Positions 11,527-23,473 of a DNA stretch of 64,000 nt are shown here, piece by piece. A program made the translations under genes and the position numbers. The DNA is from Seiridium cupressi (taxonomy: Eukaryota; Ascomycota; Sordariomycetes; Amphisphaeriales; Sporocadaceae), in contig JARVKI010000052.1 of NCBI GenBank assembly GCA_036674765.1, positions 247,092-311,091 of the forward strand, read 5' to 3'. The notes under the pieces are model-generated. The model made no database searches. It was not told the DNA's origin and worked only from the letters and a program-made list of their open reading frames with translations. Numbering within the stretch: the first letter of the stretch is position 1; the number at the start of each line of letters is the position of its first letter.

Positions 11527-13468
11527 ATGGTTGGGTACGGACGATTTCAGATGGCTGGCGGCCTAGCTCTGATGAGCGGCTTCCAAACGCTCGCCCAGCA
11601 AGCTCCGATGGCTATTGACAACGACCAAGTGCCGATGATTGCCGGTGGCCGGCCTCTGGTCAATACGGAAGCGCTGCAGGACAGCATCAAGGCCGACAAC
11701 CTGCTGGCTCGCGCGAAGGACCTGTACAAGATTGCTAAGCTAGGCGAGGATGAATATAACCATCCGACACGTGTCATCGGAAGTGAAGGTAATTTGGATT
11801 TCCAGAAACGATCCATGTGTCACGCGACACGCCCCTATAACTTGCTTGCACGCATACTGACAAATCCGCCAGGCCATTTGGGGACACTATCGTACATCTA
11901 CTCGGCCCTAGCGGAGTTTGGAGACTACTATACTCTATCTAATCAGACTTTCCCGGCTGTCACTGGAAGAGTCGCCGAGTTTCGTCTCGTCCTGGGCGAT
12001 CAAGTACCCGCGTCCACGTCGGCCATGGGCTTGACACCCCCTACAAAGGATAAGGAACCGGTCCATGCAGACATTGTTCTAGCCAAAGGCACCGGCTGCG
12101 AGCCCTCCGACTTCCCCGTCGAAGTTGCTGGTAACATCGCGTTCGTCCAGCGTGGCGCCTGTGCTTTCGGCACAAAGTCCGAGAATGCAGGCAAGGCCGG
12201 TGCTGTAGCCGTTGTCGTTTACAACAATGAAGCAGGTCCTCTGCATGGGACCCTTGGAACTCCGTCGCTGTACCATGTTGCCACATTCGGCATTTCAGAT
12301 TCCGATGCAGCACCTTTCATCGAGAAAGTTGAGAATGGCACGCGTGTTGATGCTATTGCATACATTGACGCAGAAGTGACGACGACCTTTACCGACAACA
12401 TCATTGCTCAGACCATAGAGGGCGACCCTAACAACTGTGTCATGCTTGGTGGTCACAGTGACAGTGTTACTGAAGGCCCTGGCATCAATGATGATGGTTC
12501 AGGAAGCTTGAGCGTCCTCGAGGTCGCAAAACAATTGACCAAATTCAGTGTCAATAATTGTGTCCGGTACGTACAGAAATTTCTATGTCTTTGAATTTCC
12601 TGGGATCTTTGTGGAATCTGAGGAAAGCTAATCTGTTTATAGTAAGTATCATTCGTCTCTATTCCAGCTTTCGTATTCGATTCAAGACATGGCGGGTTTC
12701 GCAAAAGTCTTTTGCTTTCCTCGACCAAAAAGAAATGGGAGGAAATAAATATTTACTAGGGCTTTAGGTAAAGTCATTTAAAGAATGAAAGGCTGACATG
12801 ATTTTGCTACGCAGGCTTCTCGTGGTGGGCAGCTGAAGAGGAAGGGCTTCTCGGCTCAGATCACTATGCGGCGACCCTGACACCTGAGGAAAACATCAAG
12901 ATCCGCCTATTTATGGACTATGATATGATGGCTTCGCCAAATTTCGCTTACCAGATTTACAATGCTACGAATGCTGACAACCCCGTCGGATCGCAAGAAT
13001 TGAGAGACTTGTACGTGGACTGGTACAAGTCCCAAGGCCTCAACTATACTTTCATTCCATTTGATGGTAGAAGTGACTACGATGGATTCATCCGTGCTGG
13101 TATTCCCGCTGGTGGAATTGCCACTGGCGCTGAAGGGATCAAGACCAAGGAAGAAGAAGCAAAATTTGGTGGCAAGGCGGGCGATTGGTTCGATGAGTGT
13201 TATCATCAGCTCTGCGATGACGTTAGCAATCTCAACTTGACTGCCTGGGAGGTTAACACGAAAGTAAGTTGGTTGGCTATGTGCACCCCTCCCCCGGTGG
13301 CACAGCACTAGTAGAGCCATGACTGACATGCCATAGCTCATTGCTCATTCTGTTGCAACCTATGCCGCTTCGTTTGAGGGCTTCCCTAAGCGTGCCGCCG
13401 TCAAGAGCTCCTCTGGTGGAAAGTACGAGGAGAACACCAAGTACCACGGATCCACGTTGTTCATCTAA
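11527..13468 (+). CDS. lap2: Secreted M28 leucine aminopeptidase with PA domain
   Basis: Exons 11527-11788, 11873-12565, 12815-13263 and 13337-13468 give 511 aa. A hydrophobic N-terminal signal segment is followed by a protease-associated domain (CEPSDFPVEVAGNIAFVQRGACAF split across the domain, then AGKAGAVAVVVYNN) and the M28 zinc-peptidase core. All metal and catalytic positions are present: H in GGHSDS, D in GINDDGSG, the EE pair in WWAAEEEG, D in FMDYDMMASP and H in ECYHQLCD. The family removes N-terminal residues from peptides outside the cell, and Aspergillus LAP2 is the closest type I recognise. The sequence between 12566 and 12814 is best explained by a twin intron (see separate entry). 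Without it the frame breaks exactly between VR and FSWWAAEE. Confidence 0.9.
12566..12814 (+). other. Putative [D1,2] stwintron in the aminopeptidase gene
   Basis: Exon 2 must end at 12565 (GTC C) and exon 3 must start at 12815 (GC TTC TCG) to encode VRFSWWAAEE. The outer intron would then start with G12566, followed directly by an internal intron 12567-12642 (GTACGT...branch GCTAATC...TTTATAG). Its removal joins G12566 to TAAGTATC at 12643 and creates the donor GTAAGT. The outer intron then ends at GCAG (12814) with branch GCTGACA. A single conventional intron fails: GTACGT to GCAG gives a frame with a stop a few codons later. Confidence 0.75.
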
Positions 13469-13652
13469 TCAGTTACGACAACTGGCGAGATTGATCACAA
13501 GTGCCGTAGGTATACCTTGCACGCCGACAAGCGGTGGTCACTAGCACTCGAGTTGGAAAATACCAGCTTGTATTTCTCTATTTTCTGTTGTTTCTCATAA
13601 TCACTGCGATAAACCAGCATTAGACCGTGTCAACGAACATCATTTTGGCCTT

Positions 13653-14686
13653 CTATAGCCACCTCTTATTTCCGTGATGCGACAAGTAAGCCCCAGCTTG
13701 ACCGCCTTCGACGCTTGAGTTATAGAGAACAGACAAGACAGCCTTGACAGATTCCTCAGGGGTAATAGGTCCTTGGAAACTAGGCTCGTACTCTTGGAAT
13801 TTGGTGAACAACTCTACAAAGCTCTGCTTCTCCAACTCAGTTTGCGCTTTGTAAAATTAGCATGCTTCAGGCAGCTTAGAAGAGTGTTGCATCAACTCAC
13901 CACTATCGTTGCCCATTTCTGTTTTCACCCATCCGGGGCAGATGCTCATGAACAGTGCTCCCTGTTTGCGATACTCGGCACTGAACTTGGCCACGGCCAT
14001 GTTTAGAGCGGCCTTGCTGATAGCATAGGGTCCAGAATGGTAAATATCATGCGTTGTGACCATGTCGCTGTCAGCCATTCCTGAGGAGATAGCAATCGCC
14101 TTCTTGGTCTTGCCCTCAAGTAGGAGTGGCACGAAGAGATTGAAGAGATTGATGGGTCCGATCACGTTGGTTCTGAAGGTGGTGCTGATATCCTGCTCCA
14201 GCCATTGGTGATCTTGGGATCTAACCATGCGATTAGGCGCGAAATGGCGAAGAGTCTCTGTACATAAGAGCGGGAAAGCAGAAGAAAAGAAAGGCGTCAG
14301 GGAGAAGGGGATTCTAACTTACAATTCGCCGAATCCGGCCAAGGCAGCCTTCAGGGACACAATCCCAGCGTTGGCGATGATGTAGTCAATGCTTCCGCCC
14401 GTGGTGGTCGAGACATAATCAGCGGCATTTTTCACAGCCTCATAGTCCGTGACGTCGGCCTGAATTATGTGTATATTCTTTCGATCAGGAAAGTTGGTGG
14501 TGATTTTCTTGTCCGCAACGGCCTTATCACGGACGAGGCCGAAGACGGTATTATTTGGGTCAGCAGAGAGCTGGCTCAAAAACTCATACTGGAAACTATT
14601 TTAGATCATCTATATACCACAATGTCCCGAAAGTTCTGACTTACACCAATGCCTCTGGCGACACCACTGATTACGTAGGAAGACAT
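13653..14686 (-). CDS. Short-chain dehydrogenase/reductase (classical SDR)
   Basis: Exons 14686-14645, 14588-14323, 14220-13901 and 13846-13653 give 273 aa, a typical SDR length. The N-terminal cofactor motif GVARGIG (G-x3-G-x-G) follows MSSYVIS. The acidic position DVTDYEA, the IANAGI motif, NVIGPINLFN, the serine in IAISSG and the catalytic YAISK (Y-x3-K) are all present, so it should be an active NAD(P)-dependent oxidoreductase. The first coding exon is only 42 nt. It resembles fungal proteins annotated as ketoreductase or norsolorinic-acid-reductase-like, but the substrate is unknown. It lies convergent with the aminopeptidase and divergent from the second Zn2Cys6 factor, with a 624-bp promoter region between them; co-function with that factor is possible but not shown. 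Confidence 0.9.
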
Positions 14687-15310
14687 GTTCTGATATAGCA
14701 CTCTTTGCGTATAAGGTGGTGTTGCCGTGCTTTTGAAGCGGATGGAGATATTTGGAGTGAGACGAGTTTCCGTGAATATCGTGAATGGTACGGAAAGAGG
14801 CTTGACACTGCCGGATAGGATCTGTCCCTTTATAGAGTTGAGACGGTACTAACAATAGGCGAGTCCACTTGTAGTTAAATCTAGGAAGCAATGGTTGTTT
14901 CTTCCTATGCGCATTTATTATTTCTCCACAAAAATACCTAATGCTATTCGCTGAACTTATAAATAGTATATTGTAGATGCGTTAAGGTCTGCGTTTGCTA
15001 CCTGTCTGCCGGCAGTCACTAGATCAGCCAAGGTGGGGGACCTTGAGAATGATCCGCTTCTGCAGCACAGCTTGGCTCAAAATAGCATAGTCACGTCATG
15101 CAGCTCGCAGAAAGTTGACCTGCTTCTCGATTGGGAGTCGAGGGTGGGGCATATTTGGGGTAAGCGGTTGAGACACAATCGTCTTTGTAAGCCAAATTTT
15201 ACGCCATGATGCCATCCACGGTATGATACAAGCAACAGTCAAGGCCTGTGTACTCCATTCAGCGTCTCGCAATCGAGCTTGTTCCCACGACGAAAACTTA
15301 TTAATCCGAC
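14687..15310. promoter_or_regulatory. Divergent promoter, SDR / second Zn2Cys6 factor
   Basis: An intergenic region of 624 bp between divergent starts. No repeated element was recognised, and the GGATCACGG motif of the first cluster was not seen here. Confidence 0.4.
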
Positions 15311-17239
15311 ATGTCGTCTGACGCGTGCTGGGCTTGTAAAGGTAGGCTCGGGGATACCACTCTCTAACCACGGAATCTCCGGACTGACCCCTACTAGACC
15401 GAAAGGTACGATGTGATCGTTTACATCCGCAATGCTCTAGATGCACGCAAGCCGATAAAGACTGTCAATATGGCCTTCGACTGTCTTGGCCGAAGGCTGG
15501 CAACCAGCGTCGTGCCTTGAAGCATCTCCGCCCCGGAAGTGCAGAGTTTGGGAAATACCCCGAATCAATACGTTTCGTTAATGCCAAATTTTGGGACATC
15601 CGCCTGCATTACTTCATATCGAGCTCTTCACATGGACAAGGTACAGGGGCGCACCCGTCTCGTGCAAGGACATGGCAGGCTGAATCGAAACAGGGCAATT
15701 CCACTCACGTGGAGATCTCTTCAGGGATATGGCCGTGCCGACCCCTCCACGGCAACTTGTCCCTTACCATCTCGATGAGAGAAACACTAACCTCCTTGAG
15801 TATTGTAAGTGAACTCACCTGTAAGCCAAAGTCAGCACTACTCAACCCCCAGTTTGTTACAATGTATTCAGCAGCATGGGCAGCAGTATGGGCAAGTGCT
15901 GTGACGGCCTGGTAAAGTTTCACAACATTCTCCACAGACTGGCCTTGCTAGACGAGTCTCTCTCAACCAAGGCTGTTCTCGAAGCCATCTTGGCATTGTC
16001 ATCTCTGCACAGGCACGGCCGCCGACCCGAAGCGATGCGTCTCAAGCTTTCGGCGCTGAGAACACTAGGGATTAGCAGTAGTCGTGAGCTAGGAGCTATT
16101 GAGGGGATCCAGCATGTGGTTGCTGGAATGCTTCTTTGCTACTAGTAAGTATCCAGGGAGCTGTTTTCTCCTTCCTATAGCCTGTTTTGGGAGTCAAAAA
16201 CTTCAACTTCCTGGTGGACCATTTCCCTTTGAACACGTGGACAGAAAATTTTCTACAAGCGCTCAAGCATATTCGAAGAAAAATCACTAACTCTGATTAT
16301 TATAGTGAGGTACACCCTGGCATAATCGGAGCAGTATCATAACTTCGCTAATCGATCACCTCAGATCCAGGATATTCATGACACGCCCTTCCAGTGGATG
16401 TCCTATGTTTGCGGATCCAAGATAATAATGCAAGTTCTTGACCTTCGGAAGCAGTTTTTCTCAAGTGAATTCTCCGTCATTTTTGACTGGGTTGACTATC
16501 ATTTCACCATTGGCTTGTTCACATTCAGACACTGGCGTCAGCCATGTCGGACAATGATGCTTATGCAAGGGGTGGACGATCAAGGTATGCAGAATTTGAC
16601 GTGTATGAAGACACGCGTGAGTAGACCTCTGCCCACACCTCAACGACGTTCTTCTCATTGCATCAGGTACTTGAGATAGACGATTCTTCGCAGGCAATAA
16701 TCGGGCTCTTCTATGAGTTGGTCATGACCATCAAGAGACCGACTGACGACGGTTACTTCAGTGACGAGTACACCATGGCAATGGATCATCTTGAACGTAG
16801 GATCGGGGATGTCGTAACAGCTTCGGACACTACGAGCTCAACATCAGACAAACCATTCGATCTGGGGATGGAAATTTATCAGATCATGGTGCTGATATAT
16901 CTTGAGCGAGCATCAAGAAACTTTTCTGGCCAGTCCGATAAGATTACATCCCTAGTCGAGCGGGGGTTCAAAGTTATGGAGCAGCTGGACACGTTCAACG
17001 GACCACTGCCACTCTTCATACTTGGTCTAGAGGCGAGGACAGACCAGCAGAGGATGTTCATCATCGATACCATCGAACGAAGCGCTGCTTTATCGCGTCT
17101 GCGAAGTTTGGAAACTGTGGGTCGATTGTTACAGGCTGCATGGATCCAGGATGACCTAGACACCGAGAATGATGTGGATTATGTGTTGAAGTTGGACACG
17201 CTCATCAGCTCGAACCCCATCATGCCGACTCTAGCCTAG
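15311..17239 (+). CDS. Zn2Cys6 transcription factor, Fungal_trans_2 type, with 4-nt microexon
   Basis: Exons 15311-15341, 15398-15640, 15694-15804, 15853-16144, 16306-16309, 16365-16616 and 16667-17239 give 501 aa. The N-terminal zinc cluster is CWACKDRKVRC, then six residues, C, SRC, TQADKDC, split by intron 1 and followed by the family stretch YGLRLSWPKAGNQRRA. The C-terminal regulatory region has RLALLDESLSTKAVLEAILALSS, CYYEIQD, FQWMSYVCGSKIIMQ and DWVDYHFTIGLFTFRHWR, recognisable as the fungal-specific TF domain of the Fungal_trans_2 family. The residues YYE require a 4-nt exon TGAG at 16306-16309 between introns 16145-16305 and 16310-16364; direct splicing of 16144 to 16365 gives an immediate stop. 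The target genes are unknown. Confidence 0.85.
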
Positions 17240-17330
17240 TTTTTGAGCAAGGACGTTTCTACAGGTCAGCACCAGATAGCACCAGATAGCACAAGAAAAA
17301 AAAAAAAGAAAAAAAAAAAAAACCACCTTT
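17240..17330. repeat. 10-nt direct repeat followed by interrupted poly-A
   Basis: The 10-mer ACCAGATAGC occurs twice head to tail (17271-17280, 17281-17290). It is followed by two A runs of about 13-14 nt separated by a single G. The tract lies just after the stop codon of the transcription factor. It is probably a simple-sequence slippage tract in the 3' untranslated region. Confidence 0.7.
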
Positions 17331-17494
17331 GGATATATGTTGATTACGATTGACCTCTATGGCGGCAGTTTTAGAAAGCAACTATTTATGATTCAAGTGA
17401 CCGTAGTGATCGGGATAACTACACATTAATTCCAGGCTTTGAGCCTATAGACCAGACTCATGCCTATGCTTTCTTGTAAAGAGCATCTGGGTGT

Positions 17495-18603
17495 TCAGTT
17501 CACAACACGCAAACCACCGGTAGGGTATCCTTCTTCCCTGGTCACTTCACTTCCCGGAAGTTCTGATATTGGGCGAAATCCATCCTGTCTAGGCTGTCGA
17601 GCTGTGTTACCCGGGCCGATATGTAAAGGTTCAACATAACGACTGTCTCTAGTTGTGAATGACCAGTCTCCGGAATGGGGAAGGCTAGGGCTTCCAACAA
17701 TGGAGTCCGCCTCATATATTGCGCCACTCGGGCCCACGGATTTATTTGTGTCATTCATTTCAGGGTTTGTCGGTGTCATCGAGGCTATGCCAGTCAGTAT
17801 TTCAGGACCATACCATTAGATCCGGGAAACTTACCATTATGAGGACTATATGGGTATATGGGAGACGGTGGTTTCCCTGGTTTGGAGATCGTCATTTGAT
17901 CCCCCGGCATGGATCGATGGTCTCTACGCCGTTGCCACCAGAAGAGTAGAAGTACTGCAACGAGTACAAGGACACCACCGACCACGCCGCCCACAATCGC
18001 CCCGACTGGAGCAGGAGATGTCTGCAGGGCTTCGCTAGATGCTTCTGCCGATGAAAACACAAGAACCGTTGCAACAGAACCCGAGTCGTCTACTGTTGTA
18101 GAACTGGCGGTACGCGTACGGGTATCTGTGCCAGAGACGGTGATTGTCAGCGTCCTCTGCGTCGTCCCATCCCCGCTACTTTGCGTCATCTGGGACGACT
18201 TAGCCGAGGACGTGACTGTGCTGGACGCGCTTGAACCTGCCGTGAGCTTCGCCGGGACCAAATCCTCAGCAGCGCATCCCCCCGAGCTGCACGGATTGCC
18301 GAGACAGCAGCCAACGAATGGCGGATCGGTCTCGCTGCACGCGTACCAATTACTCTCCGATGATCCAGAACACTCTTCTTTCGGTATGGAGTCGTAAGAG
18401 TCTGCCGGGAAACTGGCGGCGTGCAGATTAGAAGTCGGGCAAGAACCATCTCGGGCACCGCACGGATCGATGTCGCAACATCCGATAAACGGAGTCGCGT
18501 CTCCAAAACAAACGTAGAAGCTACCACCGTCGGGGCAGTAGAGTCCCAAGCTCGTGAGGTTGGACATCTTGGTGGTGGGCAAGTTGCAATTGAAGACGTT
18601 CAC
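17495..18603 (-). CDS. Single-pass membrane protein with two Cys-rich modules
   Basis: Exons 18603-17835 and 17784-17495 give 352 aa. Two similar cysteine-rich modules lie near the N-terminus, about residues 23-60 (YCPDGGSFYVC, PFIGCCDIDPCG) and 78-113 (ECSGSSESNWYAC, PFVGCCLGNPC). A Ser/Thr-rich stalk (about 120-195), one hydrophobic helix (about 200-223) followed by WWQRRR, and a cytoplasmic tail of ~125 residues complete it. There is no classical signal peptide, so a type III topology with the Cys-rich part outside is likely. The layout resembles fungal cell-wall stress sensors (Mid2/Wsc-like architecture), but the modules are not WSC domains. An alternative start at 18567 lies 36 nt downstream. 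Function unknown. Confidence 0.8.
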
Positions 18604-19324
18604 AAGGTAATGAAAGCGGAGGAAGAGTCGGTCACCAGACGTGTGGACTGGTCTTCACTTGTTCCTCTTCCACATCTGACACACGGCTTCTTTCTCGCTT
18701 TGCCCTCTTTTCGATAGATCATGTTGGTATGCACCATCCCGATGTTGGGTTATGGTGCGGTCGTCATGGCCAAGACCGTTGTTACCTGCACGTGCTGCTA
18801 GGTGCAGCGTCGTACGCGCAGCCAAGGCTCTTGGTACAGCAGTGCAACCCTGCACTGGGGGAGCAAACAAATGTGAGGTCTGACGGGGATCCGAAAGTGG
18901 ATTGTAAAATCCAAATATAGGCATAGCCCCGGGCCTTGCTTGCATTCACTGCCACCCACCTCCACATGCAAGCACGGCTGAGGTGTACTACGGCCCGAGT
19001 GGTCGGGAACCGACTTGCATCACCGGTTTGGCGAATGACGTTGAAGCTGTGCCGCCCTGAAACCTTATTATAATCGTCGGGATTCGGAATGTTGCTACCC
19101 AATAACCCGCACGACTATGGTTAGCTTAAGCGATTCGAAAACACGTGGCCAAAAACTTTAGATTACATCATCAATCAATTCTTGAATTCAATTACGCTAG
19201 AATGACAGTCGTTATAGCAGTCTGTTCCATCGCTGTAGTATGCGCATATGATTTTATGATCTCAACGCATCATTAACATCATCATCTCCACGACTCCTCC
19301 TGACAAACTCGACTTGTTCGAGTC
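18604..19324. other. Intergenic, nothing recognised
   Basis: This stretch holds the promoter of the membrane protein gene and the 3' region of the aspartic protease. No convincing ORF or motif was found. Confidence 0.45.
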
Positions 19325-20609
19325 TTACAACGTCTTGGTGGCGAAGCCGAGAGTGGGGGTCGAGGCGCCGTTGAAGACAACATAGGCGGCCTTGAGCGCA
19401 ACGTCTCCGAAGATGTTGAAGCCGATGCCAGCGCTGGACTGCAGACCACCGTAGCAGGTGGAAGAGCCATCCTCTACAGGAGAGTAGTTGAGGTAGGTGG
19501 CGGGGATGACAATGCTGACGGAGCCGACGACATAGGTGAAGGTGGGCAGAGTAGCGGTGCAGGGGAAGACGTAACCACCGTAGGTGTTGGAGTTGCTGGA
19601 GCCCGTCACCTTGGCGTAGTAGTTCTTGACAATGCTGGCAGGGAGCAGCAGCAGAGTTGTGCCGGTGTCGGCAATACCGTTGACGGCGGTGCTGTACGAG
19701 GTGGTGCCCACCTTGTAGCTAGATGCGCTGAACTGCCAGAAGCCGTTCGCTGTGGACACCGAGGTGTAAGCAATGGAGCCGGTGTACTTGGAGCTGTTGG
19801 TGTAACCGAAGTCGTAGGTACCGGCTATAGTCATGTCAGTCGAGGTGTTCTCTCAAAGTTACTGGAAAACCAAAGAGGTACTTACGTGTGTTGTGCTTCA
19901 AGTTAGCAGCGAACAGGGGAGAGGTGAGCGAGCTCTTGACGTTGTCGAAGAAAGTCTTCTGGGCCTTGGGCGAGACCGTGTTGATGCTGCTGAAAGCCAA
20001 GCCCACAAGTCCATCGTTGTCGGTGTCCTGGGTGAACTCGGTGGAGATCTTGCTGGCAGCCTCAACAGCCTGGGCAGAGTAGGAGACGCCGCCGATGTTG
20101 ACAAGATCGGTGTACACGTCTCCGGAGGCACCGCTGCCATCACCGTATGAGATGCTCCAGGTGTAGCCGGAGAGCTTCTTGGCGGTGCTGCTCTTGGACG
20201 GGTTGTAGACGCTGTGGCCGGTCTGGTAGGAAGAAGCCAGCTCGGTGCTGAAAACCCAAAGGTCGGAAGAACCAGTGTCGAAATCCAGGTTGAGCGTCTG
20301 GGCAGGGGTGCCGATGCTCACGGGGGTGAGGTACTCTGTATCATACTGCTCGGGTGTCGTGACAGCGCTACCGGTGGCGGCCCTCTTGGTGTGGGTGTGG
20401 TTGAGGGCGGAAGTCAGGTAGTCCGGGAGAGGAGCACCGTACTTGCGGTAGGCTTTGGCCAGGGCAGCGGCACCGTTGCGCACGTAGTGCGTGTTGCGGA
20501 CCTGGGTGACGGTGAAGTCCTTCGTCTTGGGCCCCTCGGTGGGCGCAGCCGAGGTGAGAGAGATGATGGCGGCCGAGGCCAGGAGGAAGGTCTGCGCGAA
20601 GGTCTGCAT
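19325..20609 (-). CDS. Secreted pepsin-type aspartic protease (aspergillopepsin/endothiapepsin-like)
   Basis: Exons 20609-19886 and 19824-19325 give 407 aa, the usual size for family A1. A signal peptide (residues ~1-20, ending SAAP) and a propeptide up to about KRAATG (residue ~80) are followed by the mature enzyme. Both catalytic aspartates are visible: D111 in [10 protein letters not shown] and D294 in IADTGTTLL. The flap tyrosine lies in [14 protein letters not shown]. The C-terminus [23 protein letters not shown] is typical. It hydrolyses proteins in acidic surroundings outside the cell. Codon use is strongly biased to C/G endings compared with its neighbours, as is often seen for highly expressed secreted enzymes. 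There is one intron of 61 nt. Confidence 0.95.
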
Positions 20610-23473
20610 ATTGAAGTCTTGACCTCGAATTTACCCGGAGACGGCTCAAAGGGAGATGGAGGACAGATGCGGTGAGGATAGAGCCATTGATAGCGGTGGG
20701 CGGTGATCTCTTTTTATAAGCATGGACACGATCATCGCTTTCGACATATCTCCAAGGCATTACCGGGTATTGGGTCCATGGCACCCCATAGCGAGTTCCT
20801 CCACATCACAAAGCTTATTTCTGCTCGGTGCCACCCAGTGCCACCACCTTCATTCTTCTGGGCCCCTGTCATCGGGGGTTCGTCGTCCAGACCATCTGCA
20901 GTGTCATGACAAAACCAGTTCTGGAAAAAGCCAACGTGTGATTCAGTTGCTGGCCGGAACGGGGGGGCATGACACGAGCCAGCATTGCGAGCAGGTGCGG
21001 AAATCCCACGAATCCTGGTGCGGCCTCACACAAAACTGCCACTGGACTGCAATCTCCAGGAGAGGTAAACCACCAAGAATGCAAGATGTTGCCCCGCCTG
21101 CTGGACCTCCCTGAGTCAAGTGACACCCGCGCTAGAGGTTGTTGGCGAGCACGTCTATCGATTGTGATTGTGAGACCCCATTAACAGCCAATCAGCTAGT
21201 GTGATGCAGTGCCTAAATTTCCAGACTGAGCGCGATCTTCGCATCGAGTCGCCAACTCCATAGCGGCAGATACGAGCGATCTGCTCCCGCTCAAGCGAGT
21301 CGGTACATGTGAGGCTCAAAGATTGGCGGGCACACGGCCTCTGCCGCCGTGGCAATGCTGTCTGTGTTTGGGCTGTCGCTCCGTGCATGTACATTAGGGA
21401 ACCGCTGCAGAGGCTCCAGAGGTCTCCGTCGGTTGTACATGTGGGGCCGAGAGTGCTGCAACATTGTCTCGATTGTATTCGGGATCCACGTGCTTTACAG
21501 TGCTTTACATTGGCCCGATCTTCCACCTTCTCAATCAGGGATGTGTGCTCCCATCCCCGTCCCGTCCCGGCTCCTGGCAATTCTGCCTCAAATGGCCGAA
21601 TCATGATGTCGCTTGTGCTGACCCAGTGGGCGCTGAGGCGGTGCGCCTCTGCTGTCATCCGTTGCGCGGCTTTCCCCGGAATCTGTGACAGCCACCGCAC
21701 ACGCCGCGGGATGAGTACACATGTACTTGGCGTCTCAAACTCAGAAGCCATGGGAGAGGTTTGACACACGTCAACCCCGAGGGTCAGGAGCCAGGATCAC
21801 GCCGACCGTGCCACGAGCTGCCAGCGACATCTCGCCCGGTGTCAAATGAAGCTTGTTTCCATCATCAGAAGCCAAATCCAGAAGGTGACAGCGGCTAGGG
21901 GCATTTTCCCGGGGACCAGCGCCCAGACCGGGGCGCGTGTTGCGAGGTTAACCCAAGAAAGCTTAAATCCCTTTGGCTGTCTCGATAAGCTTTTGGGGGC
22001 CGGATCCTCGGTAGCGGCGCACTGCTGCAGGTCGACAGCATAGGCCCGGCCTGTTTCAACCAGTTCATCCCAACTGCGCCCAATGGCCGTTGCGACCTCC
22101 AGTCCGGAGCCGAGGAGCGCTAGCCGCATTAGACAGGTGGCCTGGCAAGCGCTGGAGTTCGCCTCGGTACTCTAGCTGAGAGGCTCTGATCCCCGTCCTT
22201 TCGAAATCGCACGCGATCCAGCGTTACGAGTAAACGAAGCGTTGCCATTGGATAGGTGGAAGATTGCTCCAAGGATGTCCAGGGTGATCTCGCTTTACCA
22301 TGTACGAACGGCCTGGAGCTGTGGCCTGGCCGATTCGCTTGGCTTGGGGACCCAATTGATATGCATAAAGCCTAATCTTGTCAAGGGGCTGACTGATACG
22401 CCTAAGTGGACGACAGCGGTAATGACGAAATTGAATGCTCTCGACCTCCTGGGGTGCTGCAGGCTTCTTTCTAGAATTCGTTACCGGAATGATTCTGTCA
22501 CCATCGGATCACCGGCACTACCATGCGTCTTACTGGCGAGATTCGAGATCCGAGAGCCGCTATCTCCCATTACTATTTCGTGGTCGTGACTGGTACTTTC
22601 GACTGGGGTCATGGACTGGTTCATTTCTGGCGTTTATCACCTCATCGACACAGGAAATGGTGGTTCCAGGGACTATTCTGGACGTCACTTCACCTGCCTC
22701 CATTATCGAACCAAAAGCAGTCCAGACTCTCACGCCACCATGCAATACATACGCATCACCCCTGTGTGATCGCACGAGCTGACTTCGACCTGCTCTTATG
22801 GTTATAGAGCCAGTATGACGGTGGCATTTCCACGTAAGAACTAGGTATGGCAGAGGTGTTCTGACATGCCATCGGTCTATCAATAGTCTGGTTGACCACG
22901 ATCCTCCGCTTGTGCACAGAAACATCGAAGAGACTATTGAGCGCCTTCCACGCGTCCTTTGATCTGGCATCGTACAGCCTGGTCTTAGAAACAATAGACT
23001 GGTCATCTATAGGCAAACAATACACTCACATTCATCGGATGTATCTGTCACGAATCAGCATTGACGAGGTACATGGCGTGGGAGAGGGTAACACAAAGAA
23101 TATTATAAATCAACAATCAGATTCGATAAATGGCCACCCTAGATAAATCCAGGTACTCAACCATATTCGAGTTGTCCGGAAAATGCGTCTAGCCTAGCGG
23201 CGGCAATTGCGCACCAAGTTGTCTCAAATTAGAGCACATCGGGTATAGAGTACTTATGCTTCACGCCTACCGCCCGATCTGGCCAGGGAAACTTGCGCCT
23301 TTGGTATGAATGCGACATTTCAAAATGGTTGTAGGTGGCAATCTAGACACTTTCGAGACCACATTCCCAGGATGGCGTGGGTGATTACTTTATCCCACGT
23401 CGCACGGCGATCGCCACAGGTATAAGCTGAACATTCCGCCTCGAATATCTAAGCCGGTGACACATCTGAACCG
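20610..23473. other. 2.9-kb stretch without a recognisable gene
   Basis: Several open frames of 90-205 codons occur on both strands (for example 21155-21769 minus, 21309-21764 plus) but they overlap one another and none shows a family motif, signal peptide or splice-supported extension. The part next to 20610 is the protease promoter. The rest may be a long regulatory region, a non-coding transcript or decayed DNA; I cannot tell which. Confidence 0.5.

Noticed and set aside
12567..12814. A single conventional intron in the aminopeptidase
   Set aside because: GTACGT joined to GCAG shifts the frame and ends at TGA within a few codons of the zinc-ligand motif.
21155..21769. 204-codon minus-strand ORF
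   Set aside because: No family motif, unnatural composition, and overlapped by a 151-codon ORF on the other strand.
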